Source: Pseudomonas sp. M47T1 (lineage in GTDB: Bacteria > Pseudomonadota > Gammaproteobacteria > Pseudomonadales > Pseudomonadaceae). Taken from it: 64,000 bases of DNA. How positions within the stretch are numbered: the first letter of the stretch is position 1; each line of letters starts with the position of its first letter. A program made the position numbers and the translations under genes. A model generated the notes under the pieces. It saw only the letters and a list, made by a program, of their open reading frames with translations, was not told the origin of the DNA and made no database searches. Location: NCBI RefSeq assembly GCF_000263855.1, contig NZ_AJWX01000019.1:61458-125457 (forward strand), read 5' to 3'. Below are positions 7,838-16,432 of the stretch, piece by piece.

Positions 7838-7945
7838 GCTGCGGGGCGGCCATCCGTCGCCAGGCTGCGCAAAGGTCCGCAGGACCTGTGGCGTTGTCAT
7901 GTCGATCACGGGCCCGTGATGCGGGCCTTCGCAGCCTGCGGCCGG
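7838..7945 (-). repeat. about 100-bp palindromic repeat, family A copy 1
   Basis: Read on the minus strand this copy matches two others in the window (27005-27105 and 56968-57067). The shared parts are GCAGGCTGCGAAGGCCCGC, a GGGCCCG palindrome, GGTCCTGCGGACC and TTTGCGCAGCCTGGCG. The nested palindromes suggest a REP/BIME-like element. It fills most of the 317-base gap between the MFS terminator and dgoK. Confidence 0.7.
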
Positions 7946-8064
7946 TCGTCAATTGCAACAAACCGTGCGTTATCAATCCCAAAATATGGGACATCAAATT
8001 ATATATTGAGATTTTATCGATCCGTAGTCTATAGTTCCTCATCAGCTCTACGCCCTCACTGTCA

Positions 8065-8072
8065 AAAAACAA
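8065..8072 (+). promoter_or_regulatory. possible Hfq/Crc A-rich target before dgoK
   Basis: AAAAACAA fits the AANAANAA motif through which Hfq with Crc blocks translation of secondary carbon-source genes in Pseudomonas. It lies 13 bases before the dgoK ATG, overlapping the ribosome-entry region. The motif is short, so the call is tentative. Confidence 0.35.
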
Positions 8073-8085
8073 CTCAGGTGAAGCG

Positions 8086-9084
8086 ATGCAGGCGCATTTG
8101 ATCGCGCTCGATTGGGGGACTACTTCCCTTCGGGCTTATAAACTCGGCCGCGACGGCCAGGTGCTGGACCAGCGCTCGTTGGCTTCGGGCATCATGCAGT
8201 TGCCCACCACGGCCCGCGAGGTTGCCGGGCAGTTGTGCAGCAACGGCTTTGAACTGGCCTTCGACGAGGCCTGTGGTGATTGGCTGGATGCCGACCCTCA
8301 GGTACCGGTGATTGCCTGTGGCATGGTCGGCAGCGCCCAAGGGTGGCGCGAGGCGGCCTACTGCCCCACCCCGGCGCGGGTCGCAGACCTGGGCGCCAGC
8401 CTGCAGGTGGTCGAGACCTTGCGCGGCACGCTGCTGCATATTGTCCCTGGCGTGATCCAGCATTCGCACTTGCCCAATGTGATGCGCGGCGAAGAAACCC
8501 AGGTACTGGGCCTGTTGCAGGACCTGCCGCCTCACAGGCGCCAGGATGCCCTGCTGGTGGGCCTGCCCGGCAGCCACAGTAAATGGGTAAGCCTGGTGGA
8601 TGGCTGCATTCGCCAGTTCGACACCTTCATGACCGGCGAGCTGTACGCCGCCGTCTGCGCCCACACCATCCTCGGCCGCACCCAGCAGCCCGGCGGCCCC
8701 TTTGACGAAGCGTCGTTCGTGCGCGGCGTTGAAGTGGCGCTGTCGGCCGATGGCGACATCGGTCTGCTCTCTACGCTGTTCAGCGCCCGTACCCTGGGGT
8801 TGACCGGGCAGTTGAGCGGCGCCCGGCAACCCGACTACCTGTCCGGCCTGATGATCGGCCACGAATTGCGAGCCTTGGCCGATGTGTCACGCAGCCGCCG
8901 TGCCGAGGCGCCATTGCCCGACGTGACGTTGATTGGCAGCGCGGCCTTGTGCCAGCGCTATCGCCTTGCCCTCGGCCTGTGCGGTTTCGCCCAGGTCAGC
9001 GTGGCCGAACAGGCCACCGAACGCGGATTATGGAGCCTGGCCTTAGCGGCCGGGTTGCTCGCCCCACAGCCAGAAGAGGTTTGA
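8086..9084 (+). CDS. dgoK: 2-dehydro-3-deoxygalactonokinase
   Basis: 332 residues. It phosphorylates 2-dehydro-3-deoxy-D-galactonate with ATP, the second step of the De Ley-Doudoroff D-galactonate pathway. The N terminus IALDWGTTSLRAYKL is the phosphate-1 loop of the sugar-kinase/actin ATPase fold; VIACGMVGSAQGWREA and LVGLPGSHSKWVSLVDG are strongly conserved DgoK motifs. It is the first gene of the dgo operon: the stop is followed after one base by the dgoA ATG, implying translational coupling. An AGGTGA ribosome site precedes ATG 8086. Confidence 0.94.
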   Translation: MQAHLIALDWGTTSLRAYKLGRDGQVLDQRSLASGIMQLPTTAREVAGQLCSNGFELAFDEACGDWLDADPQVPVIACGMVGSAQGWREAAYCPTPARVADLGASLQVVETLRGTLLHIVPGVIQHSHLPNVMRGEETQVLGLLQDLPPHRRQDALLVGLPGSHSKWVSLVDGCIRQFDTFMTGELYAAVCAHTILGRTQQPGGPFDEASFVRGVEVALSADGDIGLLSTLFSARTLGLTGQLSGARQPDYLSGLMIGHELRALADVSRSRRAEAPLPDVTLIGSAALCQRYRLALGLCGFAQVSVAEQATERGLWSLALAAGLLAPQPEEV

Positions 9085-9085
9085 C

Positions 9086-9706
9086 ATGCTCAAGCAAGCG
9101 CTCGCCAGCAACGGTCTGATCGCCATTTTGCGCGGCCTTCGTCCGGAGGAGGCGCAGGCCATCGGCCAGGTGTTGTACGCCGAAGGTTTTCGCGTGATCG
9201 AAGTGCCGCTCAACTCCCCAAGCCCCTACGACAGCATCCGCATCCTGCGCGACAGCCTGCCTGCCGATTGCCTGATCGGTGCTGGTACGGTGCTCACGCC
9301 CGAGCAGGTGAACCAGGTCAAGGCCGCCGGTGGCCAACTGATCGTGATGCCGCACAGCGATGCCAAGGTGCTGCGCGCGGCCAAGGCGGCCGGCATGTAC
9401 GTGTCGCCCGGTGTGGTCACGCCCACCGAAGCGTTTGCTGCGCTGGAAGAGGGGGCTGACTCGCTGAAGCTGTTTCCGGCCGAAATGCTCAACCCCGGTG
9501 TGGTCAAGGCCCTGTTGGCGGTGTTGCCCAAAGGCACGGCATTGATTCCCGTGGGCGGTATCAGCCCGGACAACATGGCGCCTTTCGTCGAGGCCGGTGT
9601 GGCAGGTTTTGGCCTGGGCTCGGGCCTGTTCAAGCCGGGCATGAGTGCTGATGAGGTGGCCGCTCGCGCCAAGGCCTATGTGGCCGCCTGGAAACGCCTG
9701 CACTGA
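9086..9706 (+). CDS. dgoA: 2-dehydro-3-deoxy-6-phosphogalactonate aldolase
   Basis: 206 residues, a class I KDPG/KDPGal aldolase that splits the dgoK product into pyruvate and glyceraldehyde 3-phosphate. The Schiff-base Lys128 sits in SLKLFPAEM; the catalytic Glu is in IAILRGL..EEA and the phosphate loop in PVGGISPDN and GLGSGLF. Length fits E. coli DgoA (205). The placement directly between dgoK and dgoD separates it from the glucose-pathway KDPG aldolase. Confidence 0.94.
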   Translation: MLKQALASNGLIAILRGLRPEEAQAIGQVLYAEGFRVIEVPLNSPSPYDSIRILRDSLPADCLIGAGTVLTPEQVNQVKAAGGQLIVMPHSDAKVLRAAKAAGMYVSPGVVTPTEAFAALEEGADSLKLFPAEMLNPGVVKALLAVLPKGTALIPVGGISPDNMAPFVEAGVAGFGLGSGLFKPGMSADEVAARAKAYVAAWKRLH

Positions 9707-9742
9707 TTTGCAATTAAAAGACATCGATAAGAGAGACAAGCG

Positions 9743-10891
9743 ATGAAAATCACCAAATTGACCACCTTTATCGTGCCGCCGCGCTGGTGCTTCCTGAAGG
9801 TCGAGACCGACGAAGGCGTGACCGGCTGGGGCGAGCCTGTGGTGGAAGGGCGTGCCCACACCGTGGCCGCTGCCGTGGAGGAGTTGTCCGACTACCTGAT
9901 CGGCAAGGACCCGCGCAATATCGAAGATATCTGGACCGTGCTGTACCGCGGCGGCTTCTACCGTGGCGGCGCTATCCACATGAGTGCCCTGGCGGGTATC
10001 GATCAGGCCCTGTGGGACATCAAGGGCAAGGCCCTGGGTGTGTCGGTGAGTGACTTGCTGGGTGGCCAGGTGCGTGACCGCATCCGCGTGTATTCCTGGA
10101 TCGGCGGTGACCGTCCGGCAGATACCGCCAAGGCTGCCAAGGAAGCGGTGGAGCGTGGTTTCACGGCGGTGAAGATGAACGGCACCGAAGAACTGCAGTT
10201 CCTCGACACCTTCGACAAGGTGGACCTGTGCCTGGCCAACGTCGCCGCCGTGCGCGACGCCGTGGGCCCGAACGTGGGCATTGGCGTGGACTTCCATGGC
10301 CGGGTGCACAAGCCCATGGCCAAGGTCCTGATGAAAGAACTGGACCCCTACAAACTGATGTTCATCGAGGAGCCAGTGCTCAGCGAGAACTACGAAGCGC
10401 TGAAGGAGCTCGCGCCGTTGACCAGCACGCCGATTGCCCTGGGTGAGCGTCTGTTCTCGCGCTGGGATTTCAAGCGCGTGCTCAGCGAAGGCTATGTGGA
10501 CATCATCCAGCCGGACGCCTCCCATGCCGGCGGCATCACTGAAACCCGCAAAATTGCCAACATGGCCGAGGCCTATGACGTGGCGCTGGCGCTGCATTGC
10601 CCGCTGGGCCCGATTGCGCTGGCAGCCTGCCTGCAACTGGACGCCGCCTGCTACAACGCGTTCATCCAGGAGCAAAGCCTGGGCATTCACTACAACGAAA
10701 GCAACGACCTGCTCGACTACGTCAAGCACCCCGAGGTGTTCGACTACGACAACGGTTTCGTCAAGATCCCCAATGGCCCGGGCCTGGGCATCGAGATCAA
10801 CGAAGAGTACGTCAAGGAGCGTGCCGCGGTAGGCCACCGCTGGCGCAACCCAATCTGGCGCCACGCCGATGGCAGCTTCGCCGAGTGGTGA
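9743..10891 (+). CDS. dgoD: D-galactonate dehydratase
   Basis: 382 residues, enolase superfamily. It removes water from D-galactonate to give 2-dehydro-3-deoxygalactonate, the first catabolic step. The Mg ligands Asp183 (GVDFHG), Glu209 (MFIEEPV) and Glu235 (ALGERLF), the acid His185 and the base His285 (ALHCPLGP) all fall at the same numbers as in the E. coli enzyme, so it should be active. It lies 36 bases after dgoA in the same operon, preceded by a GAGAGA ribosome site. Confidence 0.96.
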   Translation: MKITKLTTFIVPPRWCFLKVETDEGVTGWGEPVVEGRAHTVAAAVEELSDYLIGKDPRNIEDIWTVLYRGGFYRGGAIHMSALAGIDQALWDIKGKALGVSVSDLLGGQVRDRIRVYSWIGGDRPADTAKAAKEAVERGFTAVKMNGTEELQFLDTFDKVDLCLANVAAVRDAVGPNVGIGVDFHGRVHKPMAKVLMKELDPYKLMFIEEPVLSENYEALKELAPLTSTPIALGERLFSRWDFKRVLSEGYVDIIQPDASHAGGITETRKIANMAEAYDVALALHCPLGPIALAACLQLDAACYNAFIQEQSLGIHYNESNDLLDYVKHPEVFDYDNGFVKIPNGPGLGIEINEEYVKERAAVGHRWRNPIWRHADGSFAEW

Positions 10892-10912
10892 TCTGAGGCC
10901 CGCTGGATCAAA

Positions 10913-10981
10913 CGTGGGGCCCGGTTCTGTCCGCGAAACGGGCGCCGCAGTGGCTGCTTTGCGGGCAGAGCCCGCTCTCAC
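10913..10981. repeat. REP-like inverted repeat, family C copy 1
   Basis: The arms GGCCCGGTTCTGTCCGCG and GCGGGCAGAGCCCGCTCTC pair imperfectly around a short centre. The sequence follows the common Pseudomonas REP pattern (GTGGGAGCGGGC...GCCCGCGAA). It lies inside the dgo operon between dgoD and the transporter, where it may stabilise the upstream transcript. Related copies are at 47605-47695 and 49081-49168. Confidence 0.65.
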
Positions 10982-11038
10982 GATGTTGAGGTGATGGATC
11001 ACCTGATCGAACCATTACAAGAACGAGGCATGAATGCC

Positions 11039-12349
11039 ATGCACACCCAGACCCTGCACGCGCAGGCGGCCCTGGCCAGGCCCAGCCGCAAGCGCTTCTT
11101 TATCATGGTCCTGCTGTTTATCACGGTAGTGATCAACTACCTGGACCGCAGCAACCTGTCTATTGCCGCCCCTGCGCTGACCAGTGACCTGGCCATCGAC
11201 CCAGTACACGTGGGCCTGGTGTTTTCCGCGTTCGGTTGGACTTACGCCGCCATGCAGATCCCTGGTGGCTGGCTGGTGGACCGCGTGCCCCCGCGCATTC
11301 TCTACAGCGTGGCATTGGCCCTGTGGTCGCTGGCCACCGTGATGCTCGGCTTCGCCGGCAGCTTTGTCGCCTTGTTCGTGCTGCGCCTGGCGGTTGGGGC
11401 GCTGGAAGCGCCGGCGTACCCGATCAACAGCCGCGTGGTCACCACCTGGTTCCCGGAGCGTGAGCGCGCCACCGCCATCGGTTTCTACACCTCGGGGCAG
11501 TTTGTCGGCCTGGCATTCCTGACGCCGGTATTGGCCTGGCTGCAACATGCGTTCGGCTGGCACATGGTGTTTGTCGCCACCGGCGTGCTGGGCATTGCCT
11601 GGGCGGCGGTGTGGTACGCGGTGTATCGCGAGCCGCGCGACTTCAAGGGCGCCAACGCCGCCGAAATCGAGCTGATCAGTGAGGGCGGGGGGCTGGTGGA
11701 CATGCAGTCCAAGGCCCGGGCCGCCAAGCCAGGGTTCAGTTGGATTGACCTGGGCGTCGTGCTCAGCAAGCGCAAGCTGTGGGGCATCTACCTGGGCCAG
11801 TACTGCCTTAACTCTACCCTGTGGTTTTTCCTCACCTGGTTCCCCACCTACCTGGTGAAGTACCGCGGCATGGACTTCATCAAGTCCGGCATGCTGGCGT
11901 CGCTGCCGTTCCTGGCAGCCTTTGTCGGCGTGCTGTGCTCGGGTTTTTTCTCCGACTGGCTGGTACGTCGCGGGGCCAGCATTGGGCTGGCGCGCAAACT
12001 GCCGATCATTGGCGGGCTGCTGATCAGTACCTGCATCATCGGCGCCAATTACGTCGACTCCACGGCGCTGGTGATTGCCTGCCTGGCAGTGGCCTTTTTC
12101 GGCAACGGTCTGGCATCGATTACCTGGTCGCTGGTCTCCACCCTGGCGCCTGCGCGTTTGCTGGGGTTGACGGGTGGGGTGTTCAATTTCATCGGCAACC
12201 TGTCGGCCATCACCACGCCCATCGCCATTGGCTTCCTGGCCAGCGGCGACTCCTTTGCGCCGGCCATCACCTACATCGCCGTGATGGCACTGCTGGGGGC
12301 GCTGTCCTACATCGTGCTGGTGGGCAAGGTCGAACGTATCCAGCTGTGA
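11039..12349 (+). CDS. dgoT: D-galactonate MFS transporter
   Basis: 436 residues from ATG 11039, with 12 predicted membrane helices. The opening FITVVINYLDRSNLSIAAPA and the loop GGWLVDRVPPRILYS are typical of the anion:cation symporter branch (DgoT/GudP/GarP) that imports sugar acids with protons. Operon position behind dgoD indicates galactonate as substrate. ATG 11039 has GAGG at a proper spacing; ATG 11030 is too close to it, and starts at 10991/10994 would add an unlikely leader. Confidence 0.9.
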   Translation: MHTQTLHAQAALARPSRKRFFIMVLLFITVVINYLDRSNLSIAAPALTSDLAIDPVHVGLVFSAFGWTYAAMQIPGGWLVDRVPPRILYSVALALWSLATVMLGFAGSFVALFVLRLAVGALEAPAYPINSRVVTTWFPERERATAIGFYTSGQFVGLAFLTPVLAWLQHAFGWHMVFVATGVLGIAWAAVWYAVYREPRDFKGANAAEIELISEGGGLVDMQSKARAAKPGFSWIDLGVVLSKRKLWGIYLGQYCLNSTLWFFLTWFPTYLVKYRGMDFIKSGMLASLPFLAAFVGVLCSGFFSDWLVRRGASIGLARKLPIIGGLLISTCIIGANYVDSTALVIACLAVAFFGNGLASITWSLVSTLAPARLLGLTGGVFNFIGNLSAITTPIAIGFLASGDSFAPAITYIAVMALLGALSYIVLVGKVERIQL

Positions 12350-12419
12350 CTGGCACCGACGCGGACAGGCGAACATAATGCGCCTGCCCGTTTCCCTCGC
12401 ACCCGATACAGGATTGCCC

Positions 12420-13220
12420 ATGCAGGACGAAGTCACCCCGCCGGCCAAGGAGGCCGCTCCCGCCGGCACGCAAACCCTGATGCGCGGCCTGGCCGTGATC
12501 CAGGCCGTGGCTGCCGGCGCCCGCGACCTCAAGGAAATCGCCCGCCAGGTCGGCACCACCCGCAGCACCACCCACCGCCTGGCCAGTGCCCTGGTGGATG
12601 AACGCTACCTGCGCGTGCTGCCCCAGGTGGGTTACCTGCTGGGCCCCAAGCTCATCGAACTGGGCTTCCAGGCCCGCGACGAGGTGCCGTTGGTGATGCT
12701 GGCCACGCCCTACCTGGACGAGCTGTCGCGCCTGACCGGCGACACCATTCACCTGGCCATCCGCGACGGCGACGAAGTGCTCTACCTGCACAAGAACCCC
12801 GGCCGCAATGGCCCGGAAATGCGTTCGCGGGTCGGCCACCGCATGCCCCTGGCACGCACCGGCATCGGCAAGGCGCTGTTGCTCGACGCATCGCCTGCCG
12901 AATGGCACCGCCTCTACGAAATAAGCCAGCCGGCCGCAGGCCACAACGTTCTGTGGCCCAACCATCCGGAACAGACCTGGGAGCAGGTGCACGCGCGCAT
13001 GCAGGCCTACGTGAAAGGCGGCTACGCCTTCGACCTGGAAGACAACGAACCCTCGATCCGCTGCGTGGCAGCGCCCATTCGTGACGCCAGCAAGCGCATC
13101 ATCGCGGCCATCAGCGTGGCCAGCACGGTGCCGTACATGTCGCTGGAGAAAATGGAGTCGCTGGTGGTGGTGGTGCAGCGGGCGGCGGCGCGGATATCAG
13201 GGGAGGTAGGGGGCGTTTAA
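12420..13220 (+). CDS. IclR-family regulator of the galactonate operon
   Basis: 266 residues. The N-terminal winged helix (TQTLMRGLAVIQAVAAGA, then IARQVGTTRSTTHRLASAL) is followed by the C-terminal IclR effector domain (HLAIRDGDEVLYLHK; GIGKALLLDASPAEWHRL; GGYAFDLEDNEPSIRCVAAPI). It is the last gene of the dgo cluster, 70 bases after dgoT, and is the obvious local regulator, presumably sensing galactonate or a pathway intermediate (inference). E. coli uses a GntR-type DgoR for the same job. ATG 12420 has AGGA 7 bases upstream; the ORF is open to 12378 without a ribosome site. Confidence 0.9.
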   Translation: MQDEVTPPAKEAAPAGTQTLMRGLAVIQAVAAGARDLKEIARQVGTTRSTTHRLASALVDERYLRVLPQVGYLLGPKLIELGFQARDEVPLVMLATPYLDELSRLTGDTIHLAIRDGDEVLYLHKNPGRNGPEMRSRVGHRMPLARTGIGKALLLDASPAEWHRLYEISQPAAGHNVLWPNHPEQTWEQVHARMQAYVKGGYAFDLEDNEPSIRCVAAPIRDASKRIIAAISVASTVPYMSLEKMESLVVVVQRAAARISGEVGGV

Positions 13221-13350
13221 AGGCGGACAAGGCGGCTGCGCAGGGCATCACACGGTTCAAGCCATGTTGCACCGGCCGCCAGGCCGGGTAGCGCCGCACG
13301 GGCGGCGCTCGATATGCGCGGCACCGCAACGATATCGTCGTGCTTGTGTA

Positions 13351-13788
13351 CTACTCCATCGGCGGCAACCGCCGCTTCACCGGGCTTTTCTTGATGATCG
13401 CGGTATTGGTTTCGGCGTAGGCGTTCAGGTCGTCCAGCACCGTGTCCAGTTCTTCAATGCTGCGCACATGCAGCCGGGCGATGAAGCAGTCGTCCCCGGT
13501 AACTTTGTCGCATTCGGTGAACTGCGGTATCTGCTGGATCTGCCGCTCCACCACCTGCAGTTGCCCCGGCAGCGGGCGGATGCGCACGATGGCCTGGAGC
13601 TGGTAGCCGAACGCCTTGGGGTCGATGTCTACCGTGTAGCCTTTGAGCACGCCGCGCTCTTCAAGCTTGCGCAGGCGTTCGGCGACGCTGGGGGAGGAGA
13701 GGCCGGTGAGCTGCGCCAGGGCCTTGAGCGAGCGACGTGAATCTTCCATCAGGGCGGCGATCAGGCGTTGGTCGATGGAGTCGGTCAT
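13351..13788 (-). CDS. Lrp/AsnC-family regulator
   Basis: 145 residues. The helix-turn-helix is KALAQLTGLSSPSVAERLRK and the RAM/AsnC ligand domain follows (YQLQAIVRIRPLPGQLQ, then CDKVTGDDCFIARLHV). The start MTDSIDQRL at 13788 has GGAA upstream. It is divergent from an EamA-type exporter 132 bases away, the usual arrangement for a Lrp-type regulator controlling amino-acid efflux; the link is inferred from position. The short flank to the dgo regulator holds nothing recognisable. Confidence 0.9.
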   Translation of the reverse strand: MTDSIDQRLIAALMEDSRRSLKALAQLTGLSSPSVAERLRKLEERGVLKGYTVDIDPKAFGYQLQAIVRIRPLPGQLQVVERQIQQIPQFTECDKVTGDDCFIARLHVRSIEELDTVLDDLNAYAETNTAIIKKSPVKRRLPPME

Positions 13789-13920
13789 CTGCTTTTCCGT
13801 AGGCAAAACGTTCTTGTTGGCTTGATAGTAAAGCCTAAATAGATTTTTTGCCTTTCATTTCTCATGGAAAACACCCTCCGGCGCTGAGCATAATAGTGTC
13901 CATTGCTCAGGAGGTTTGAA

Positions 13921-14811
13921 ATGGATAAGTCACTGCATCGCGGCTCGCTGGAGATGGTAGCGGCCATGCTGATTTCCGGCACCATCGGCTGGCTGGTGAT
14001 GCTCTCGGGGCAGCCGGTGCTGGACGTGGTGTTCTGGCGCTGTGTGTTCGGCGCGTTGACGCTGCTGGTCATTTGCGCAGGCATGGGGTTCTTGCGCCCG
14101 GGTTTGCTGAACCGCACCACGTTCCTGCTGGCGGTGCTCAGCGGCGTGGCCATCGTGGGTAATTGGCTGTTGCTGTTTGGCTCGTACTCGCGGGCCTCCA
14201 TCGCCATCGGCACGGCGGTGTATAACGTGCAGCCGTTTATGCTGGTGGGGTTGGGTGCCTTGTTTCTGGGCGAGAAAATTACCTTGCACAAGCTGTCCTG
14301 GTTAGCCGTTTCCTTCGCCGGCATGCTGGCCATTGTCAGCGCCCACGGCGGGCAGGGCGGCAACGATTACCTGATGGGCATTGCCATGGCGCTGGGGGCG
14401 GCTGCGCTTTATGCCATCGCGGCGCTGATCATCAAGCGCTTGAAAGGCATTGCGCCGCATCTGATTGCGCTGGTGCAAGTCACCACTGGCGTGCTGCTGT
14501 TGGCGCCGTTGGCGGATGTTTCCGCATTTCCCCATGAGTTCCGGGGTTGGGGCGCGTTGCTGACCTTGGGCATCGTGCACACTGGCTTGATGTATGTGTT
14601 GCTGTACGGTGCTATCCAGAAGCTGCCGACGGCGTTGACCGGGGCGCTGAGCTTTATCTACCCGATCGTGGCGATCTTTGTGGACTGGTTCGCCTTTGGG
14701 CATCGGCTGGAGGCGCTGCAGTGGGCGGGGGTGGTGGCGATTCTGCTGGCGGCGGCGGGGATGCAGCAGGGGTGGGGCGTGCACCGTGCTCAGCCGGCCA
14801 ACGCGAACTGA
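13921..14811 (+). CDS. EamA-family (DMT) transporter
   Basis: 296 residues with ten hydrophobic helices in two EamA repeats (first near GWLVMLSGQPVLDVVFWRC, second near IAMALGAAALYAIAALIIKR). Such proteins usually export amino acids or small metabolites. ATG 13921 is preceded by a perfect AGGAGG seven bases upstream. The divergent Lrp-type gene may regulate it. The substrate is not readable from the sequence. Confidence 0.88.
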   Translation: MDKSLHRGSLEMVAAMLISGTIGWLVMLSGQPVLDVVFWRCVFGALTLLVICAGMGFLRPGLLNRTTFLLAVLSGVAIVGNWLLLFGSYSRASIAIGTAVYNVQPFMLVGLGALFLGEKITLHKLSWLAVSFAGMLAIVSAHGGQGGNDYLMGIAMALGAAALYAIAALIIKRLKGIAPHLIALVQVTTGVLLLAPLADVSAFPHEFRGWGALLTLGIVHTGLMYVLLYGAIQKLPTALTGALSFIYPIVAIFVDWFAFGHRLEALQWAGVVAILLAAAGMQQGWGVHRAQPANAN

Positions 14812-14818
14812 GCACAGG

Positions 14819-15330
14819 TTACGTTCCAGCGGATGCGGCCCATTCCCTCAGCGCGTCATTTACCCAATCCTGGGGCAGTCGCTCCTGCTCCAGCCTGCCA
14901 ATGCCCAGGAGGCCGTTACGCAAGCTGTTGAACGTTTCACGCTCGGCGGCGCGCAGGCCCCAGGCAGGCATCTGCGCCGGGCCGGGCTCTGCGCTGTTGC
15001 CAGGTCGCGCACGGCGTCCTGCACGAGACGCAAATGCGATGTGGTGGCGCTGCTGTCGCGGTGTTCAAGGCTTTGCGCGAAGCGCATGGCCAATTCGAAG
15101 GCGTCGGTGCGGGTCAGTGGGTCATCGTGTTCGCGCAGCCATCCAGCGTGAATCCAGTGGCGCAGATGTATGCCGGCATTGTCCTGCAGGCCATACAGCT
15201 CCTGCCACATGGGCAGCTCTGTTTCCAGCGCCACCCGCGCCTTGTCGAAAGGCACTGTCCGGTCTTCGTGGAACAGGACATTGCAGCCGTAACTATGGAC
15301 CCGCCTTTGGGCTGACGATGTAGGAGAACG
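14819..15330 (-). pseudogene. decayed gene of unknown family with frameshift
   Basis: Two stretches of gene-like protein lie in different minus-strand frames. The upstream one (about 15330 down to 15010) reads SYGCNVLFHEDRTVPFDK, then ELPMWQELYGLQDNAG, HLRHWIHAGWLREHDDP and TSHLRLVQDAVRDLA. The downstream one (about 15000 to the stop at 14819) reads MPAWGLRAAERETFNSLR, then IGRLEQERLPQDWVNDAL. A single frame change near 15005 would join them into one protein of about 160 residues. No start codon with a ribosome site is visible at the 5' end, so this looks like the broken rear part of a gene. I do not recognise the family. It fills most of the 587-base gap before argC. Confidence 0.45.
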
Positions 15331-15398
15331 ATTTAGGGTTATGGGGACATTTGCGAGAGATGTTATGGCGGCGCTGCTGACGCCGCCTGGCGAAGCTG

Positions 15399-16325
15399 CT
15401 ACGGGAGTTGCTTGATCATCAGATCAAGGTTCTGCACCGCCGCCCCTGCCGCGCCTTTGCCCAGGTTATCGAACACCGCCGCCAGCAGCACCTGCTGGCC
15501 ATGCTCGAACACCATCAGGCGCAGGTCGTCGGTGTCGTTCATTACCTGCGGGTCCAACAGGGTCAGCGCCTTGCTGTCCGCCAGCGGCATCACCTGTACA
15601 GGGGGCTGGCCGGCATAGTGCTCGGTCAGGCAGGCATGCAGCGTCTGCCCGGTGACGCCAGCGCCCAGCAGATGCAACTGCAGGGGAATGGTCAGCACGA
15701 TGCCTTGGCGAAACGCGCCGTACGCCGGCACGAACAGCGGGCGGTGAACCAGGCCGCTGTGCTGGGCGATTTCCGCCACGTGCTTGTGGGTCAGGCCCAG
15801 GCCGTATACCTGGAACGCCGGCGCCTGAACGGCATTTTCCCCTTCGTATTCATCAACACCGGCGCGGCCCTTGCCCGAATAGCCGGACACCGCATTGATG
15901 CTGACGGGGTAGTCGGCAGGCAGCAATCGCGCTTGCAACAAGGGCCGCAGCAGGCCGATGGCGCCGGTGGGGTAGCAGCCTGGGTTGCTGACGCGCTTGG
16001 CGCGGGCGATTGCCTGGGCCTGGCCGGCGCCCATTTCGGCGAAGCCGTAGGTCCAGCCCGGCGTTGTGCGATGGGCGGAGCTGGCGTCGATCACCCGCAC
16101 GCTGGGGTTGTGAATGCTGGCAACGGCTTCGCGCGCGGCGTCGTCAGGCAGGCACAGGATGGCGATGTCACAGGCGTTGATGGCCTCGGCGCGGTGCTGC
16201 GGGTCCTTGCGAAAGCGTGGGTCCAGGCGCAGCAGTTGCAGGTCGGTGCGGTGGCGCAGGCGCTGGTGGATTTGCAGACCGGTGGTGCCTTGGTCGCCAT
16301 CGATGAAGACAAGTGGGGTGGTCAT
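15399..16325 (-). CDS. argC: N-acetyl-gamma-glutamyl-phosphate reductase (type 2, short form)
   Basis: 308 residues. It reduces N-acetylglutamyl phosphate to the semialdehyde in arginine synthesis, using NADPH. The start MTTPLVFIDGDQGTTGLQI contains the nucleotide loop; the catalytic Cys117 is in SNPGCYPTGAIGLL and a conserved His is in THKHVAEI. It is the short AGPR type (about 310 residues), distinct from the roughly 345-residue main ArgC, so a second paralogue elsewhere in the genome is likely. The ORF extends upstream to 16406 but ATG 16325 matches the family start. Divergent from a LysR regulator. Confidence 0.9.
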   Translation of the reverse strand: MTTPLVFIDGDQGTTGLQIHQRLRHRTDLQLLRLDPRFRKDPQHRAEAINACDIAILCLPDDAAREAVASIHNPSVRVIDASSAHRTTPGWTYGFAEMGAGQAQAIARAKRVSNPGCYPTGAIGLLRPLLQARLLPADYPVSINAVSGYSGKGRAGVDEYEGENAVQAPAFQVYGLGLTHKHVAEIAQHSGLVHRPLFVPAYGAFRQGIVLTIPLQLHLLGAGVTGQTLHACLTEHYAGQPPVQVMPLADSKALTLLDPQVMNDTDDLRLMVFEHGQQVLLAAVFDNLGKGAAGAAVQNLDLMIKQLP

Positions 16326-16432
16326 GCTGGTGTGCTCGCAAGAAGTGACTGCCGCTATCTTCAAGCGCGAGGTAGTATTGGGAAAGTTGAATTTGACAAC
16401 CGTCATGTTCAGTTTTTCTGAAGGTTACGAGC

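Noticed and set aside
8996..11002. 668-codon minus-strand frame opposite dgoA and dgoD
   Set aside because: Spans two real, motif-complete genes on the other strand; no motif of its own.
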